Below are positions 44,338 through 56,689 of a stretch of 64,000 nucleotides of DNA, piece after piece. A model generated the notes under the pieces. The model had not been told where the DNA came from. It worked only from the letters and a program-made list of their open reading frames with translations, and did not search any database. A program made the translations under genes and the position numbers. The stretch is taken from NCBI GenBank assembly GCA_936432065.2, contig OW386290.2, forward strand, positions 140,875,677 to 140,939,676. The letters are read 5' to 3'. Source of the DNA: Rutpela maculata (Eukaryota; Arthropoda; Insecta; Coleoptera; Cerambycidae). The stretch's first letter is position 1; each line of letters begins with the position of its first letter.

Positions 44338-46873
44338 GGATGAAGTTTTCAATTATATGATGTAATGAACCAAAATGGTCGATTTCCGGTTTCGATGCAA
44401 TTGGGTTGTTGACGAATTTATTTTCAAAAATGGTGAAATATGGTAGTGGAGGACTTAATTTAGTTATATATTTAATTTGGAAGAAAAATTCTTAGCGCAA
44501 CATATTTTAAAAAATTATTAAACTTTGACTATTTGAATGTGCCGCGAAAACGGTAGTGACATCATAACGGCAGTTAGATGTGAACTTATAAGCAGAACAG
44601 ATGAAGACGAATAAGTTGACATTGCTGACAAGAAAGAAAATAACCTCATATGTCAAAAGTAAATTTGACGTTTAGCTAGCAGTGATTGATGTTTGCAGTT
44701 ATTGTTAATATTTTTTTACAAAACGACTAAGGCAGTATATCTGTGAAAGCTAATTCTGACATTCTACTTGCGGTAGATATATTTATGGTCAGCGAATTTT
44801 TAAAAAGAGACGATCGTTTTGACATTGCAATGGTTGAAAGTGCAAAAGCTGCAAGGTACTTACGTTACAGCTGCTATAGACAGTACAAACTATTGTAATT
44901 TCTACAAGAACTTCCTTTATCTAATCTTATTAATATTACATAATATGTCTAATATGTATTTTATTATTTAATTTAGATGAATTTGTTAACTATACTTTGT
45001 ATTTTATTAAATATTTCCTTTTCATTCATTTCATTGCTTTATTTCCTATTAACTATTTACATGCGTATCTAATTGAAAACAACAAAATAAGTTTATCTAC
45101 TTAAAGACATTATTTATTATCCATTGATACTCACTTCTAAGAAGAGTCAGAATGAGACTTACGAAGATATCAAGAAAGGTCTGTATTATACCAAAAAATA
45201 ATAAATAGGTAAGTACTTTATGCTAGTATCTATCTAAGCAATAAACAATGATAATGTATTTGTAAGACACATAATTCAAAGGGCATTATAACTACATTCC
45301 AACGCATTCGTAGCCATTTCCGACTGATTGTGTTCACCGACTTTCACAGTTTGTTTCATATAGTTTCACATAGTTTTTCAACGGCGAGTTTTTAAATTTC
45401 CTTTCTTAATTATTGATCATCCTATTATGGGGCGTCTAGGGAGCTTCATAAATAATCAATAGCTAACAAAAACAACTGCATTTTATTCCAACATAAACTA
45501 GATAAAATACATAAAAGCAGATTAAAGCCATTTCCCTCCTTTTAGGAAGTGAAAGCATGAATAACATTCTAATCTAGAGCCGTTAAGAATACAGTAATAC
45601 ACCCTGTTTTATCCACCAGTTTGGCGGGTAATTTAAATTTGTAACAGCTAGAACGCCACACAAGTCTTGTAATGCGGCCGTTTTTCCTACAACATAAACC
45701 CATATTAAAAATCAAATTCGTACATTAAGATACAACTTACCACAAATAAAACGCTTAGAATACATTGTAATTTGTTACTTTACTTGACATTGAAATGGTC
45801 TCCACAATAAGAAGACTTGGTCCTTCTCTGGTGGCTTTGAATCATTCATTATTACGTTCTGCATTTATTATTGGAACACAACAGTTTTTCTGGTGAATTG
45901 GTGGTATTATTTACACAGTACGGCAGAAAACACTATCTGTACTTATATTTATCCATAACTAGATGCTGTTAAACTATACCGAATTGTAACCTATGAACGT
46001 CAGTTGAATTTGACGTTAAATATAATGTCAGATTAAACTGTCGTGATTGTCTTTTTCTCCGTCGCTATCAGCGAGTTTCTAAATTAGTACCCAATTCTCG
46101 TCGTTTTATAACTAACTTCTCTACAGACTGCCGTTATTATGTCATCTCCGTTTTAAATGCATGTATTTTTGTAATTAATATTATAATATTATAAGACTTT
46201 CTTTTCAACTTATACATGTTTCTAATGATTTTTTATGAATAATTGTTATTGTTTAACATAGATTCTCCTCAAAACTTAGTGCAACAACCCAATTGTCATG
46301 AAAGTCAAATTTTTAAATGGGACAACCTATATATTTTTGCATATTTGGATCCTGCTGGCCAAAATACATATAACCTGATCCTCAAATATTAGTTTGATTT
46401 TCAAAAAATATAGATTTTTTTAAATTTAGTTTAGTCATAGAAGGTCGCGATTTTGTCAAAATTGTTAAAACTCGGTCTGCAAGCACCTTTAAAATATTAT
46501 CTCTTCATATACTAACATTAAACACTATTTAATCTTCACTAAGTTCAACGAAAAGTATTTTTTTTAAATGGAACTATATGGGACAACTTGTTATTTAGTT
46601 AGATCTTTAAATTACGATGAAAATGATATGCATAATGCCTATCTTCTCTTTGTAAGTAGTAAATTTAAATAAATAAAAGATTAAAAAATCTATATTTTTT
46701 GAAAATCAAAATAATATTTGAGGGTCAGATCAGTATTTTAGTTAGCAGAATCAAAATATGCAAGAATGTACAGATTGTCCCATTTAAAAATCTGATTTTC
46801 ATGTCAATTGCATCGAAACCGGAAGTTGGACATTTTGATTCTTTACACCATATAATTTTAAATTTCATCCGAT
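44338..46873. mobile_element. Foldback element F, split by element G
   Basis: The left outer arm GGATGAAGTTTTCAATTATA..CGGTTTCGATGCAATT (44338-44402) pairs with the right arm ending AATTTCATCC (46873). After element G the left arm resumes at 46295 with GTCATGAAAGTCAAATTTTT and pairs with AATCTGATTTTCATGTCAA (46780-46810). Inner blocks ATATTTTTTGAAAATCAAA and its inverse complete the palindrome. Without G the element is about 650 bp and non-coding. Confidence 0.82.
44403..46290. mobile_element. Element G: 1.9-kb TIR transposon nested in F
   Basis: Ends GGGTTGTTG and CAACAACCC lie inside F, flanked by AATT on both sides (44399-44402, 46291-46294). Inverted similarity extends inward, for example AAAACGG..TGACATCATAACGGCAGT on the left against ACTGCCGTTATTATGTCA on the right (near 46127-46145) and a TTTGACGTTTAGC / GACGTTAAATATAATGTCAG pair. 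No transposase was found in the 1.3-kb middle, which is A+T-rich with no long frame. Confidence 0.75.
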
Positions 46874-47555
46874 ATCACTACACGAAATTTGAAAAAAAAT
46901 CATTAGCCCATTCAAAAGTTCCAAGAGTGTCCCTATCGCATGAGCCACCCGGTATAGGCTTATACGCCCAAATGCAAACATAATATCTGGTAAATACACA
47001 TATACAATAATTTACCAGGTGACCCAGAATTACGTTAACTGGCGATATCTCCTTTATTTGAGAAGACAAAAATATAAATAAAAAAAACTGCAATAGTCAT
47101 GAAAGGCACCGTCTGATAACACCCCTAGAACCGTCTTGCCTCTTGCAACCAAGAAACCATCCCCAACTTTTTTTCAAATGGCATCCTGTATAGCTAGAGC
47201 CTGAAATGTACTAGGTGGGTAGGTTCCAGTTATTTTGAGTAACATATTTAAAAAAATTCTGCTGTAGGTTTTCGAGCAAATCCACTTGATTTTCAGCTCC
47301 AGGATACCATACCTTTCAGGACCGAAGCAGATCAGAGCGTTTTACCCTTCGGATCGTGGCGTGTCCGTACGGTTTCCGTACCTAAATTCAATACTAGACA
47401 AAGAAAATTCCATATATTTCGCATAAAATTACAGTAGGCAATTAAAACAACTAGCAGGTACGTACTGCACGATAGATTTAAGCATAAAAACGATGCTCCT
47501 CATTACTGAAAAATTAACCAATAAAATGTAAATGCGTGTGTGGCCAATGTGCTCT
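46874..47555. other. No recognisable feature
   Basis: A GC-richer patch at 47280-47385 (CAGGACCGAAGCAGATCAGA, GGATCGTGGCGTGTCCG) has no matching partner in the window. No coding signal. Confidence 0.4.
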
Positions 47556-47709
47556 AAGGAGTCTAGAGACGATCCAACTTGCTGGAGCCAACATTGTCGG
47601 CATGCTTTGAACTCATTCGTAAAAGTGAGCTGGTCTGCTGGAATTCCAGCAATCTTCAAAGCGTACCGACAAGGTTGGCTTCAATAAGTTGGATCGTCTG
47701 TAGACCCCT
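47556..47709. mobile_element. Foldback MITE family C, copy 2
   Basis: AAGGAGTCTAGAGACGATCC and GGATCGTCTGTAGACCCCTT are inverted, with CAACATTGTCGGCATGCTTT and CAAAGCGTACCGACAAGGTT inside. It is the closest relative of the copy at 7287. Confidence 0.8.
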
Positions 47710-48009
47710 TTATTTATATAATAAACATGCTATTTTAAAGGGAGTTCGCTGAACCTCAGTCCTAAACCATGCTTCCACGTTTGCATGTATTACCGGTTCT
47801 GGTCTGTCTATCACATGACGCATTTGCGTGTTTGTTCGGGTTCGGTCGCGAAACGGTTAAGGAAGCATACCCCAAATGTGAACGAACAAAATCGTCATAA
47901 GGAATACGTCTCTTAAGCGAAACTCCTTTAAACTCTTTTAAATTGTATATAATGAACCCCATGTTCTTATTAACTTTACTAACAATTTCAGGAATATGAT
48001 GAAATTTAA

Positions 48010-48480
48010 TTGTTTACAAAAAGTGCCTCTTAAATCTTTAAATGGACTTGGATGTTGCATACAGGTTGGGTTCAAAATATCATTGCGTCCTGTTTGCGAG
48101 AGAACTCCATAATATTACATTTGTTACTATTAAGTGACAGATAATTTATTGTGCATCAGCTTCTTATGCTGCCAAGATCGTGTTGCAAGTTAAAACAATC
48201 GTCTACGTTGTAATTCAGCAGCAAATTTTAATATCGTCCGCAAATAGTAAATGACGCGTAGATTATGCATTCTGTCATTTATGTAGATATTAAATAATAG
48301 AGGTCCTAAAACGGATCCTTGTGGAACTCCCGATGTAACGTTAAAATTTTTTGATGAGCGCAAGGGGTACAGCCAAATTGTAGTCTGTTACTGATATATA
48401 ACTTAAACAAAATAAGTAACAAACCAATACTTTTCAGTTTAGTTAACTTAACAATACGCCAATAATCGATTAGAGGCCTT
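48010..48480 (-). mobile_element. LINE RT fragment (motifs B and C, minus strand)
   Basis: On the minus strand: NFNVTSGVPQGSVLGPLLFN (48350-48290), IYINDRMHN, then after a frameshift HLLFADDIKI (48255-48225). FADD is intact. Pieces of the thumb follow towards 48010. It is CR1/Jockey-group, 5' and 3' truncated. Confidence 0.8.
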
Positions 48481-48762
48481 TAAAAAATCAGTGTATATTA
48501 CACATTTTTGACATAGACAGGGCTTCTGAAATTTAATGTATAAATATACTTTTTGTCGATTTGTTTATATAAATACAACACAACAATTGAAGATAAGAAA
48601 AGTAATGAAGCATAGATTTGAATTAAACTTGATGAAAAAATTCTTCTAATTGAACTTACAAGTGCTACCTTGTAAATCATTCTTTATAAAATCTAATTTC
48701 ATCGCACAAAGAAATAATTGTCGAATTCCAATTACGATGTTAGGACTGTTAAAGTCACCTAA

Positions 48763-48990
48763 AGGGGTCTGCAGGCGATCCAACCAACCAACCGACCTTC
48801 TCGGTACATTTTGAAGATTGCCATGCGAACTCGTAAAAGTGACGTGGTCTGCTGGAGCCAACATTGTCGGTACGCTTTGAAGACGCTAGAATTTCAGCAG
48901 ACCAGCTCACTTTTACGAGGTATCACGGCACTTTTCAAAGTGTACCGAAAAGGTTGGTTGGTTGGGTGGTTGAATCCTCTGTAGACCCCT
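48763..48990. mobile_element. Foldback MITE family C, copy 3, with TAA duplication
   Basis: AGGGGTCTGCAGGCGATCC and CTGTAGACCCCT ends, TAA on both sides (48760-48762, 48991-48993). It is longer than the other C copies because an inner inverted pair (GAACTCGTAAAAGTGA.. / TCACTTTTACGAG) has been expanded. CAACCAACCAACCGACC and GGTTGGTTGGTTGGGTGG form part of the arms. Confidence 0.82.
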
Positions 48991-48993
48991 TAA

Positions 48994-49704
48994 TACCCAA
49001 TAGTGAACATAAAACCAAATTAGCTCGATATATAGTTTTATAAGTGTAATTTTTGAATTTTGAATTTATTTTTTAATCATTTTGTCAAATTATCAATGTT
49101 GTCTTTTGTTCCAGGTAAGTTATCATTCCTGATCTTATCTTTGAAACATTTGGTAAGTATTTTTAACTATGTAAGTAAGTAATGTATTTCAAAGTAAGTA
49201 AAGTAAAGTACATAATTCAAAGCAGAGCAAATAATAAACTAACAAATTATAACAAAAATAAAACGGTATTATTTAAGTAATGCCTAAAATTCAGCAACCC
49301 AAAATTGAAATGAAAACACCTAAGCATGAAATGCTTGTCTTGCAATATTCCATATCAACTGTAGGTTGAGTACTTTTTACTAAAAATTATACAAAAGAAT
49401 ATGAATAGAGTGAGGTAAAATTTGTAGAATAACAGACCGAAAAATAAACGATGAGGTATAACAATAACAGACGGCAGCACGTGGTGCTACAATGTTTTAA
49501 TTGGATAATTAGGAGGCGCTTGCAGGATAGATAGTTCATTAATTCCTAGTAAGTAATTGAGTAGTTTACAACTACCGAATTAGTATAGTTATACACTTGT
49601 AACAATCTATGGATTTTAAACTAGTTTTTTATAGGTATAAAATAGCTAAAGATCAATTTACACTTTTTTTTTAGAACGTTATGATTTTGAATGATAAATT
49701 TTTT
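48994..49704. other. No recognisable feature
   Basis: A+T-rich with AAGTAAGTAA-type simple repeats at 49150-49210. No coding signal. Confidence 0.45.
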
Positions 49705-50955
49705 TATTTCAATTTTTTTTATGTTTATTAAATTTTCTTAGACTTTTTAGATGGAATGGTAATATGTTAAATAACTTTGGACAGAGATAGAAAACAAATC
49801 TTTGAGTATGGCTTTTCTTAACCCGCGGTATGGCTATAGATTTATTTTCTGTAAACCTGGTGTCATATCTATTATGGGCTGGTAAAGTGTTTTTGTTAAA
49901 CATGTGTATTAAGCAATGATAAATAAAGAGGTTCTTTATGTTAAATACGTCTGCTTCTTTGTATAACTCAGTGGAGGAATAAAGTTTTTTTTTTCATTAG
50001 GATTATCTTTAGAATACAATTTTGTGATGTTTGTAAAATTTTCAGTACATTAAATGATAATACAATACTTACTTATTGACTCTACTAGTGATTTATAATT
50101 AGCATTAAATTATTCCTATCAATTATGTCTCTTAGAATGAAAAACTTATGCGTAAGTTGTCTCATTTTTTTGTGATATAAGTTACATGCTCATTACATCT
50201 TAAATGATGGTCGAGCATTACTGATAGGTATTTTATTTTATTCTTTTTTTCTATTTTGGAGCAGCTGCAATTTTTTTCTTAATGACATATATTATTATGT
50301 ATATATAGAATTTCATTTGTAGGTTGATCGTTAGCTACCAGCGTGAAAGTTAAAAATTTGCTTTTTTGTATAAATAAAAATAATTAATTGTAAAAAGTAT
50401 ATTTAAACTTAGTAAACTGTGATTTAGCCACTTAAAGATCAGAGATAAACTTCCTTCCGCATTTCTATACACCTCGTCCCATGAGTTTTCCACAAACACA
50501 ATTGCAGTATCATCAGCATATGATACTATATAGCCTTGAAAGTTTTTTAATTTTGTAATGCTGTTTATATATACGAGGAACAATACTGGACCCAGTACTG
50601 TCCCTTGTGGCATGCCTATGGTGACAGTGAGAGGGTCGCTATATACGTCATCTATTTTTACACATTGCTTTCTGTCAGAGAGATAATCTTCTAAGAGACG
50701 TAATACTGGACCACGTGTACCATTTTTTTGAAGTCTGTGTAATAATGTTTGGTGCGCCACGGTATCGAAGGCTTTTGCTAAATCGAGAGCCATGCATTTT
50801 TTTGAATTATCTAAATTTAATATAATTTCTTTTATTGAACTGCGTGCTCTGTACTTATATTTTTTTTGAAGCCAAACTGTCTGTCTGTGATCACGTTATA
50901 TCTGTCAAAAAATTCTACCAGCCTTTTTTAAAGAAATTTTTCAAATATTTTAGCA
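49705..50955 (-). mobile_element. LINE RT remnant, minus strand
   Basis: Reading from 50955 down: KIFEKFL, VEFFDRYNVITDRQTVW, MALDLAKAFDTVAHQTLL (motif A, from 50793), GMPQGTVLGPVLFLVYINS (motif B, 50615-50560), IVSYADDTAIVF (motif C intact, near 50525) and LSLIFKWLNHSLLSLN. A decayed middle follows, then the C-terminal HNRYDTRFTENKSIAIPRVK and FYLCPKLFNILPFHL (49880-49730), ending at 49705 next to a poly-T stretch. It is CR1/Jockey-group, distinct in sequence from the other copies. The catalytic Asp residues remain; stops and frameshifts kill it. Confidence 0.85.
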
Positions 50956-51922
50956 AAGTTGTTGGAAACATACAAAATATAGACGATGTACAACTATAAA
51001 TATATCGTAAATATTAAAAATTTTTAAATTCCCAATTTTGCACGTTTTGTTAACGTTTCTTCTGACTTTATCGTTGACGATACTGTGAAACTAAAATCAC
51101 TGCTTATTTAACAATTTGTTTAACGTCTGGTTATCACCGACATTGGAGACGAGCTGCTACCAAACTTGAAAATTTTCCGAACCTTTTCTCGAAAGAAAAG
51201 TAGGGACTTTTTACCAATATCTAATAGATAAGAGACCGACTGCTTTAGATTCTCTCCGAAAGATGGTATATTGACTACGAAATACTCGTCTAAAATTCTA
51301 TAGCTTCTGCGTATACGCTGTATTTCCCTGGAGCTAACACTGTATATTTCCATTGAAGTTGACTATATGGCTCATTAATTACTTCAACAGTGATACGAAT
51401 ATATATAATTAAACTACTTGTATTTTACATTAAAAGAAGTCAGTAAATTCACCGATCAAAAATGTCTTGCAATTCTTCGAAATAATAAAAGAAAAGCCAC
51501 GCAGGAATCATCAGTTTTCACGTCACCTCGGTAAATATTCAACAAATGTTTTAGCACTGGAATTCTGCCTCCAAATCACGCCTTTTAAATGTCGAGCGTA
51601 ATATCAATCAAAATGGAAAAACATCTCTCACAATCCGGAGCCATATTTTATAAATGACAAATCGGGCAGCCTTTCCAGTTTACATCAGCTTCATTATAGA
51701 TGGTATTAGTGACGTGCGGAATATTTACAAATTTAATGACAGGGGAATACTGACTCTGATGCGGATTATAGTGAATTTTCCAGTTCTCATGCAATGTCTC
51801 TTTAAAATATAATGGTATTTATGACGAGTGTAAAAAAAAATGACGTTTAGCTTGGATTTGAATTTTATTCATATCTGCATTTTCGGGGCTTCCAATTGCG
51901 TGCAATAGATGTCGCTGAATTA
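50956..51922. other. No supported gene
   Basis: An open frame at 51120-51353 (minus) encodes 77 residues rich in Ser/Arg/Phe without a known motif. The region may include the eroded 5' part of the neighbouring LINE. Nothing else is recognised. Confidence 0.4.
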
Positions 51923-52369
51923 CACAGGCACACAGAAAAAAAGTAAATTTTTTGAGGTTTCACATATATACTCCCATGTATTATTGACCGCTGAACACGA
52001 TTCCGATGTCAGTTTTGCAAAATTAGGACAGGATTTTTTGTTAACCACGAAAAGCAGGTGACCAGAGACCAGAATAGAAAATATAAAATAAAGATTTTAA
52101 ATAAGTAGACCATGTATTCGATGTATTTTTGACTGCTGAATACGATCCCGATGTTAGTTTTGCTCCATCAGGTCAGAATTTTTTGTTAACCACAAAAAAT
52201 AAGTTAAAAGCGATTAAAACAGGCCAGAATAGGATTTAAAATAAAAATTAAAAACTTTAAATAAGTAGACCATGTAGACCACCAGTGGTATTTTTTGTCG
52301 CTGAATACGAAACCGATATTAGCTTCAACCAATCACCTCAGGACTTCTATTTATCCTGATTTATTCTTT

Positions 52370-52523
52370 TCTGTGGTACCGTACTCTTTTGTTTTCAAAT
52401 GATCTGCGTAATGATTTTCTTTTTCGTTTAATTCCTTTCGTTTTCACATCTCTATTCAATGTCCAACAGTAGTCTGCCATCTTATTAACATCCCATCGAC
52501 CTTAATATCTACGCTCCATTTCC
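52370..52523 (-). pseudogene. Gene X, C-terminal end
   Basis: On the minus strand: KEMERRY, a stop, then GRWDVNKMADYCWTLNRDVK and the basic TKGIKRKRKS. It corresponds to the MEKRYQGK..basic-tail end of the 3590-4540 copy. It is joined in frame to copia RT sequence (..AIDTK KEMERRY) at about 52523, so the upstream part of gene X lies on the other side of the copia segment. Confidence 0.7.
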
Positions 52524-55045
52524 TTTTTTGTATCTATAGCTTTTTTCTCTGGCGGTAATGTACCTGACTTCCAAGTTTCCATTACTTTATGAGCATCTAG
52601 TTCCTTTTTAATTGCCTGTTGCCAACCTACACCAATTTTAATAGCTTCTTCATAAGTCTCTGGACAATCTTCACATCCAATAAGACAATAAGCCGAATAT
52701 AGCTCATAATCATTTAATCTTGTTGGTATCTTAGATTCTCTTCCAGATTTAGTTATCTGAGTATTCCGTGAAATACTACTTGTTGGCATCTCTTCTTGTT
52801 TGTTTATATTTTCTTCTTCATCTTCTCTATTTTCTTCTCTTGTATCAGGTACTTCTTCATTTTTATCTTCATCTTCGTCTTCCTCTTTGAATTCTTTGAA
52901 ATTTTCAGGATTGCTTTCTTTTGTAACATCCGTATGTTTTATTTTGTATTCATTAAAGGTCACATCTCTTGATTGCATTATTTTATTTTCAATCGGATCC
53001 CAGAGTCGATATCCTCCACCACAATAACCAATCATTCTCATTAATTTCGCCCTTGGACTTAATTTATCTTTCTTAGGTAATTGCATCATCCATGCTTGAC
53101 TACCAACAATTTTCAATTTGCTTAAATCATTCTTTCCGTACCAATAGTCAGCTGGTGTTTTTCCTTTAGGTAAAACTTGGAATGGGGATCTGTTTAATTC
53201 GTACGCTGAACACATGTTGCCAACCTACACCAATTTTAATAGCTTCTTCATAAGTCTCTGGACAATCTTCACATCCAATAAGACAATAAGCCGAATATAG
53301 CTCATAATCATTTAATCTTGTTGGTATCTTAGATTCTCTTCCAGATTTAGTTATCTGAGTATTCCGTGAAATACTACTTGTTGGCATCTCTTCTTGTTTG
53401 TTTATATTTTCTTCTTCATCTTCTCTATTTTCTTCTCTTGTATCAGGTACTTCTTCATTTTTATCTTCATCTTCGTCTTTTCCTTTAAATTCTTTGAAAT
53501 TTTCAGGATTGCTTTCTTTTGTAACATCCGTATGTTTTATTTTGTATTCATTAAAGGTCACATCTCTTGGTTGCATTATTTTATTTTAAATCGGATCCCA
53601 GAGTCGATACCCTCCACCACAATAACCAATCATTCTCATTAATTTCGCCCTTGGACTTAATTTATCTTCCTTAGGTAATTGCATCATCCATGCTTGACTA
53701 CCAACAATTTTCAATTTGCTTAAATCATTCTTTCCGTACCAATAGTCAGCTGGCGTTTTTCCTTTAGGTAAAACTTGGGATGGGGATCTGTTTAATTCGT
53801 ACGCTGAACACATAATAGCTTCACCCCATAAATGTTTCGGTAATTCAGTATCTACAAATTTCGTACGTACTTTGTTTATTAACGTTCGGTTCATTCTTTC
53901 ACTTATCCCATTTTGTTGAGGACTATATGCCATTGTATACTGTAATTGAATACCTTTCGACTTACAATATTTTCTGAATCTATTCGACACAAATTCACCT
54001 CCATTATCACATCACATTTTCTTTGTTTTTAGACCATGTTGTGTTTTAATTTGTTTGATAAAATCAATAACATTATTTTCTGCTTCATTCTTCGTTTTCA
54101 ATAACTTTACTACAGTAAAATGTGAAAAGTCATCTATTAAAACTTGAAAATACTGTTCATTGTTGTTTGTTACAGGTTTTATTGGCCCACAGATAACTGT
54201 ATGAATTAATTCTCCAATGTGTTTTGTTTGTTTCCATGTTTTTCCAAAATTGAAAATTTATCTTGGATACACGTGTCACATTTTTCATTATTAGACGGAA
54301 GTCCCAATTCACATAAACTGCGTATATTTAGATGTCCTAACCTATAATGCCATACATTTTTATCTATTTGTGCTGATAAACCATTTCTTGTTGAATCTAT
54401 CTCAATATTTAACGTAAAAAGATTGTTCTTTTCTTTACAGTTAAATTTATATCCTTGTCCTTCAATAATGACATTATGGGAGTCGAAAATAAGTTTATGA
54501 TTATTTTTCATTAATTTTCCCACTGACAATAGATTATGACTCATACCATTCACTACTAGTGCTTCTAGTTTAATATTTCTTCCTTGACACGTACCCGATA
54601 ATTCACCTTTTTTCTTTGCTGTCATATTTCTTCCATCTGCTATCTTTATACAAACTTCATTTTTCAATGTTCTAATATTTTCCATATAAGGCTCCAAATC
54701 TTCTTTTACCATATGTTCAGTACATCCAGAATCTAGTATAAAAACGTTATGATTTACTTCACAATTCAATGCAATGAATGTAACATCATTAGTTTCTGTT
54801 GCTTGCTGTGCTCTTGGCTGAAAATTTCTGGTCATTCGACGGAATCCTCTGCTCATCCCTCTATAAAATCTTTGGTAATTATATTACTTCTTCCTGATTG
54901 ATTATTATTATTATTTCCATAATAACTATTTCCATATTGGTTATTTCCATATTGATTATTTCCATATTGATTATCATTTTCTTTACATTCATTTGCTTTA
55001 TGACCAGACTTCCCACATTTGTAACAATTATAAGGAAATGCTTTA
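52524..55045 (-). mobile_element. copia gag-pol internal fragment, no LTRs
   Basis: Domains in order on the minus strand: gag zinc knuckle CYKCGKSGHKANEC (55025-54984), with QYGN repeats after it; protease with FILDSGCTEHM (near 54740); GAG-pre-integrase zinc region with HYRLGHLN and CDTC (54350-54270); integrase core (54205-53900); the integrase C-terminal Asp/Glu-rich linker; and the first about 40 residues of RT (..KKAIDTK). Integrase is dead: Val replaces the first catalytic Asp before CGPI (near 54197), and a TGA (54012-54014) sits just before the second catalytic Asp (CDNGGEF). A frameshift lies near 54210. A 598-bp tandem duplication covers the linker, with an extra TAA in one unit. 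Most of RT, RNase H and both LTRs are missing. The fragment replaces about 20 residues of gene X. Confidence 0.85.
52617..53812. repeat. 598-bp tandem duplication within the copia fragment
   Basis: 52617-53214 is repeated at 53215-53812 at a constant offset of 598 bp. I count roughly ten substitutions and no indels, about 98% identity. One substitution makes a stop in the second unit (ATTTTAAATCGG against ATTTTCAATCGG, near 53588). Each unit spans the end of integrase, the acidic linker and the RT start. Confidence 0.92.
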
Positions 55046-55345
55046 AATAATCACCTAAATTTTCTGGAAACTGGTTTATATGAGAATGCAGGAAATGTAG
55101 TTTTAAATTCATTAGACAACCTAATTTTCTGAATTCTTCTGTCATGTTGGATACTATTTCTTTGTAGTCTTCGTTCTTATTGTTTCCTAGAAATTTATCA
55201 ACAACTTCTTTAAAGCTCTTCCAAGCTCCCTTTTCCGTATCTGACATTGTAGTGATGAATTTCTTATCTCTTAACATTTTCCTTATTTGTAGATCATAAA
55301 AAATGCCTTCCTTCAATTTGGCTTCGCTTATCTGTGTATATTTAA
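54870..55345 (-). pseudogene. Gene X, middle part, joined to copia gag
   Basis: From 55345 on the minus strand: TQISEAKLKEGIFYDLQIRK, KGAWKSFKEVVDKFLGNNKN, NYKE-like EDYKEIVSNM, KLGCLMNLKLHFLHSHINQF and PENLGDY, matching 3590-4540 (FVGPQIKN, FLGNKRAE, VHFLHSHPDYFPEN). The reading then runs into copia gag sequence out of frame at about 55045, so residues below 55045 on this strand belong to copia. It starts abruptly at 55345 without the acidic N-terminal blocks. Confidence 0.75.
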
Positions 55346-56689
55346 TATTTGATGAAGGGTTATGGTAGTTAAATAATTTAGTTTAATTTGAACTTGTTAT
55401 ATTATTATTTTTGGATAGCCTTTTTTGTTCTAAATTTTTTGCCATACTTTTTCCTCGCGGCTACTGGTTGCAATCGACAACGCCACGAGGTTCGACATAT
55501 CCAATTCCGATTTGTAAGGGTACAAATATAGAGGAGCGGCGAGCTATGCGCTAAGCAGCGATGCACGCAGTGATACACGCTTCATGGGTAACACAGTAAA
55601 ACGTCTTTCAAAGCAGTTTAGAATGCGTTGTAAACGAAATTTTTAATAGTTATCAATGTGTTCCCAATAACCCATAGCAAGTAAAATTCGTAATGCCGAG
55701 CGTAGGCTCGGCATTATGAATTTTACTTGCTAAGGGCTATTATGACAGACGGTATAATGTACGTACATCCTGTGAATAAAAAAGACAGTATCATATATTA
55801 TTCGTAGAATTAAAAAACCATCCACAGCGTTGTTTTGAATACATCAGAAAAGATATAACAACTTTTTATTATATCTTAGAAAAAATTTCGCCGAGTATAA
55901 AAACAAACTGGACAAATTTTGTAAGGTAATCTATTGGCCCTGAAGAAAAGCTTGTAACATTAAGGTAAATGAAAATTTTGTTTGAATATTTAGTGTTTTT
56001 ATTAACATTTACCTGAATAGGATACTAAATAAGTAATAAGTGTACTACAAATTCTGCAGGTGGTAATCGAATTCGGTATTATCGGGTGAAGAGTACTGCT
56101 GAGAATTATCATAAGTGTTCTGCCTTGTACATCCATAGGCATATTGTACGCAAACGTGCGTTAGCTCGACAAAGAAATCGCAAACTTAAATCGTCGCTTG
56201 AAGCGCGCTGTCCATCGTAGCTCGATGTATACCTAAACGCTTCACTATGTTCGTCCTCATTGAAACCATTAGACAAATCTTGCATCTTGGAGTGAAGCGC
56301 CGCTCGTAGCTCGACGCTCCAGTATGTTTGTACCTTAGCGAAAAGAGATACTATCGCGCTTGGCGAGTTGAAGTCACGCCTTATTAGTGATTTTATTTAA
56401 AAGCTTTAAATATTGTGCACTATCTTTAATTTGGGAAAACTACTCCTGCTGGTTTGCCACCTACCAAGAAGCTTCCACATTGCACAAACGAGCTGCATGG
56501 GAAACTCGGTAAGTCGTGTTGCAACCACCGTCTTTTATTGTTTTTCCTATTATCTTACAAATCATATTTATTCAACCTTTTTTCTACAGTCCGCTTAAAA
56601 TTCATTTTTTATCATTAACACCAAATACTCAAAACATTTTCCTTCTTTGTTAAAAGCTTTCACGATTTACTTCATGAGACCAAACAATA
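55346..56689. other. Central spacer of element 2, with a 40-bp hairpin
   Basis: AGCAAGTAAAATTCGTAATG and CATTATGAATTTTACTTGCT (55676-55730) form a near-perfect hairpin with CCGAGCGTAGGCTCGG at its tip. Around it are GC-richer patches (55460-55600, 56090-56380). No coding signal; the frame at 56413-56598 has no motif. Confidence 0.6.

Noticed and set aside
51120..51353. A 77-residue minus-strand protein next to a LINE
   Set aside because: No motif and no homology that I can recognise; it could be eroded LINE sequence, so it is not called as a gene.
52800..53642. Ser/Phe-rich plus-strand proteins
   Set aside because: They are antisense shadows of the acidic linker of the copia fragment.
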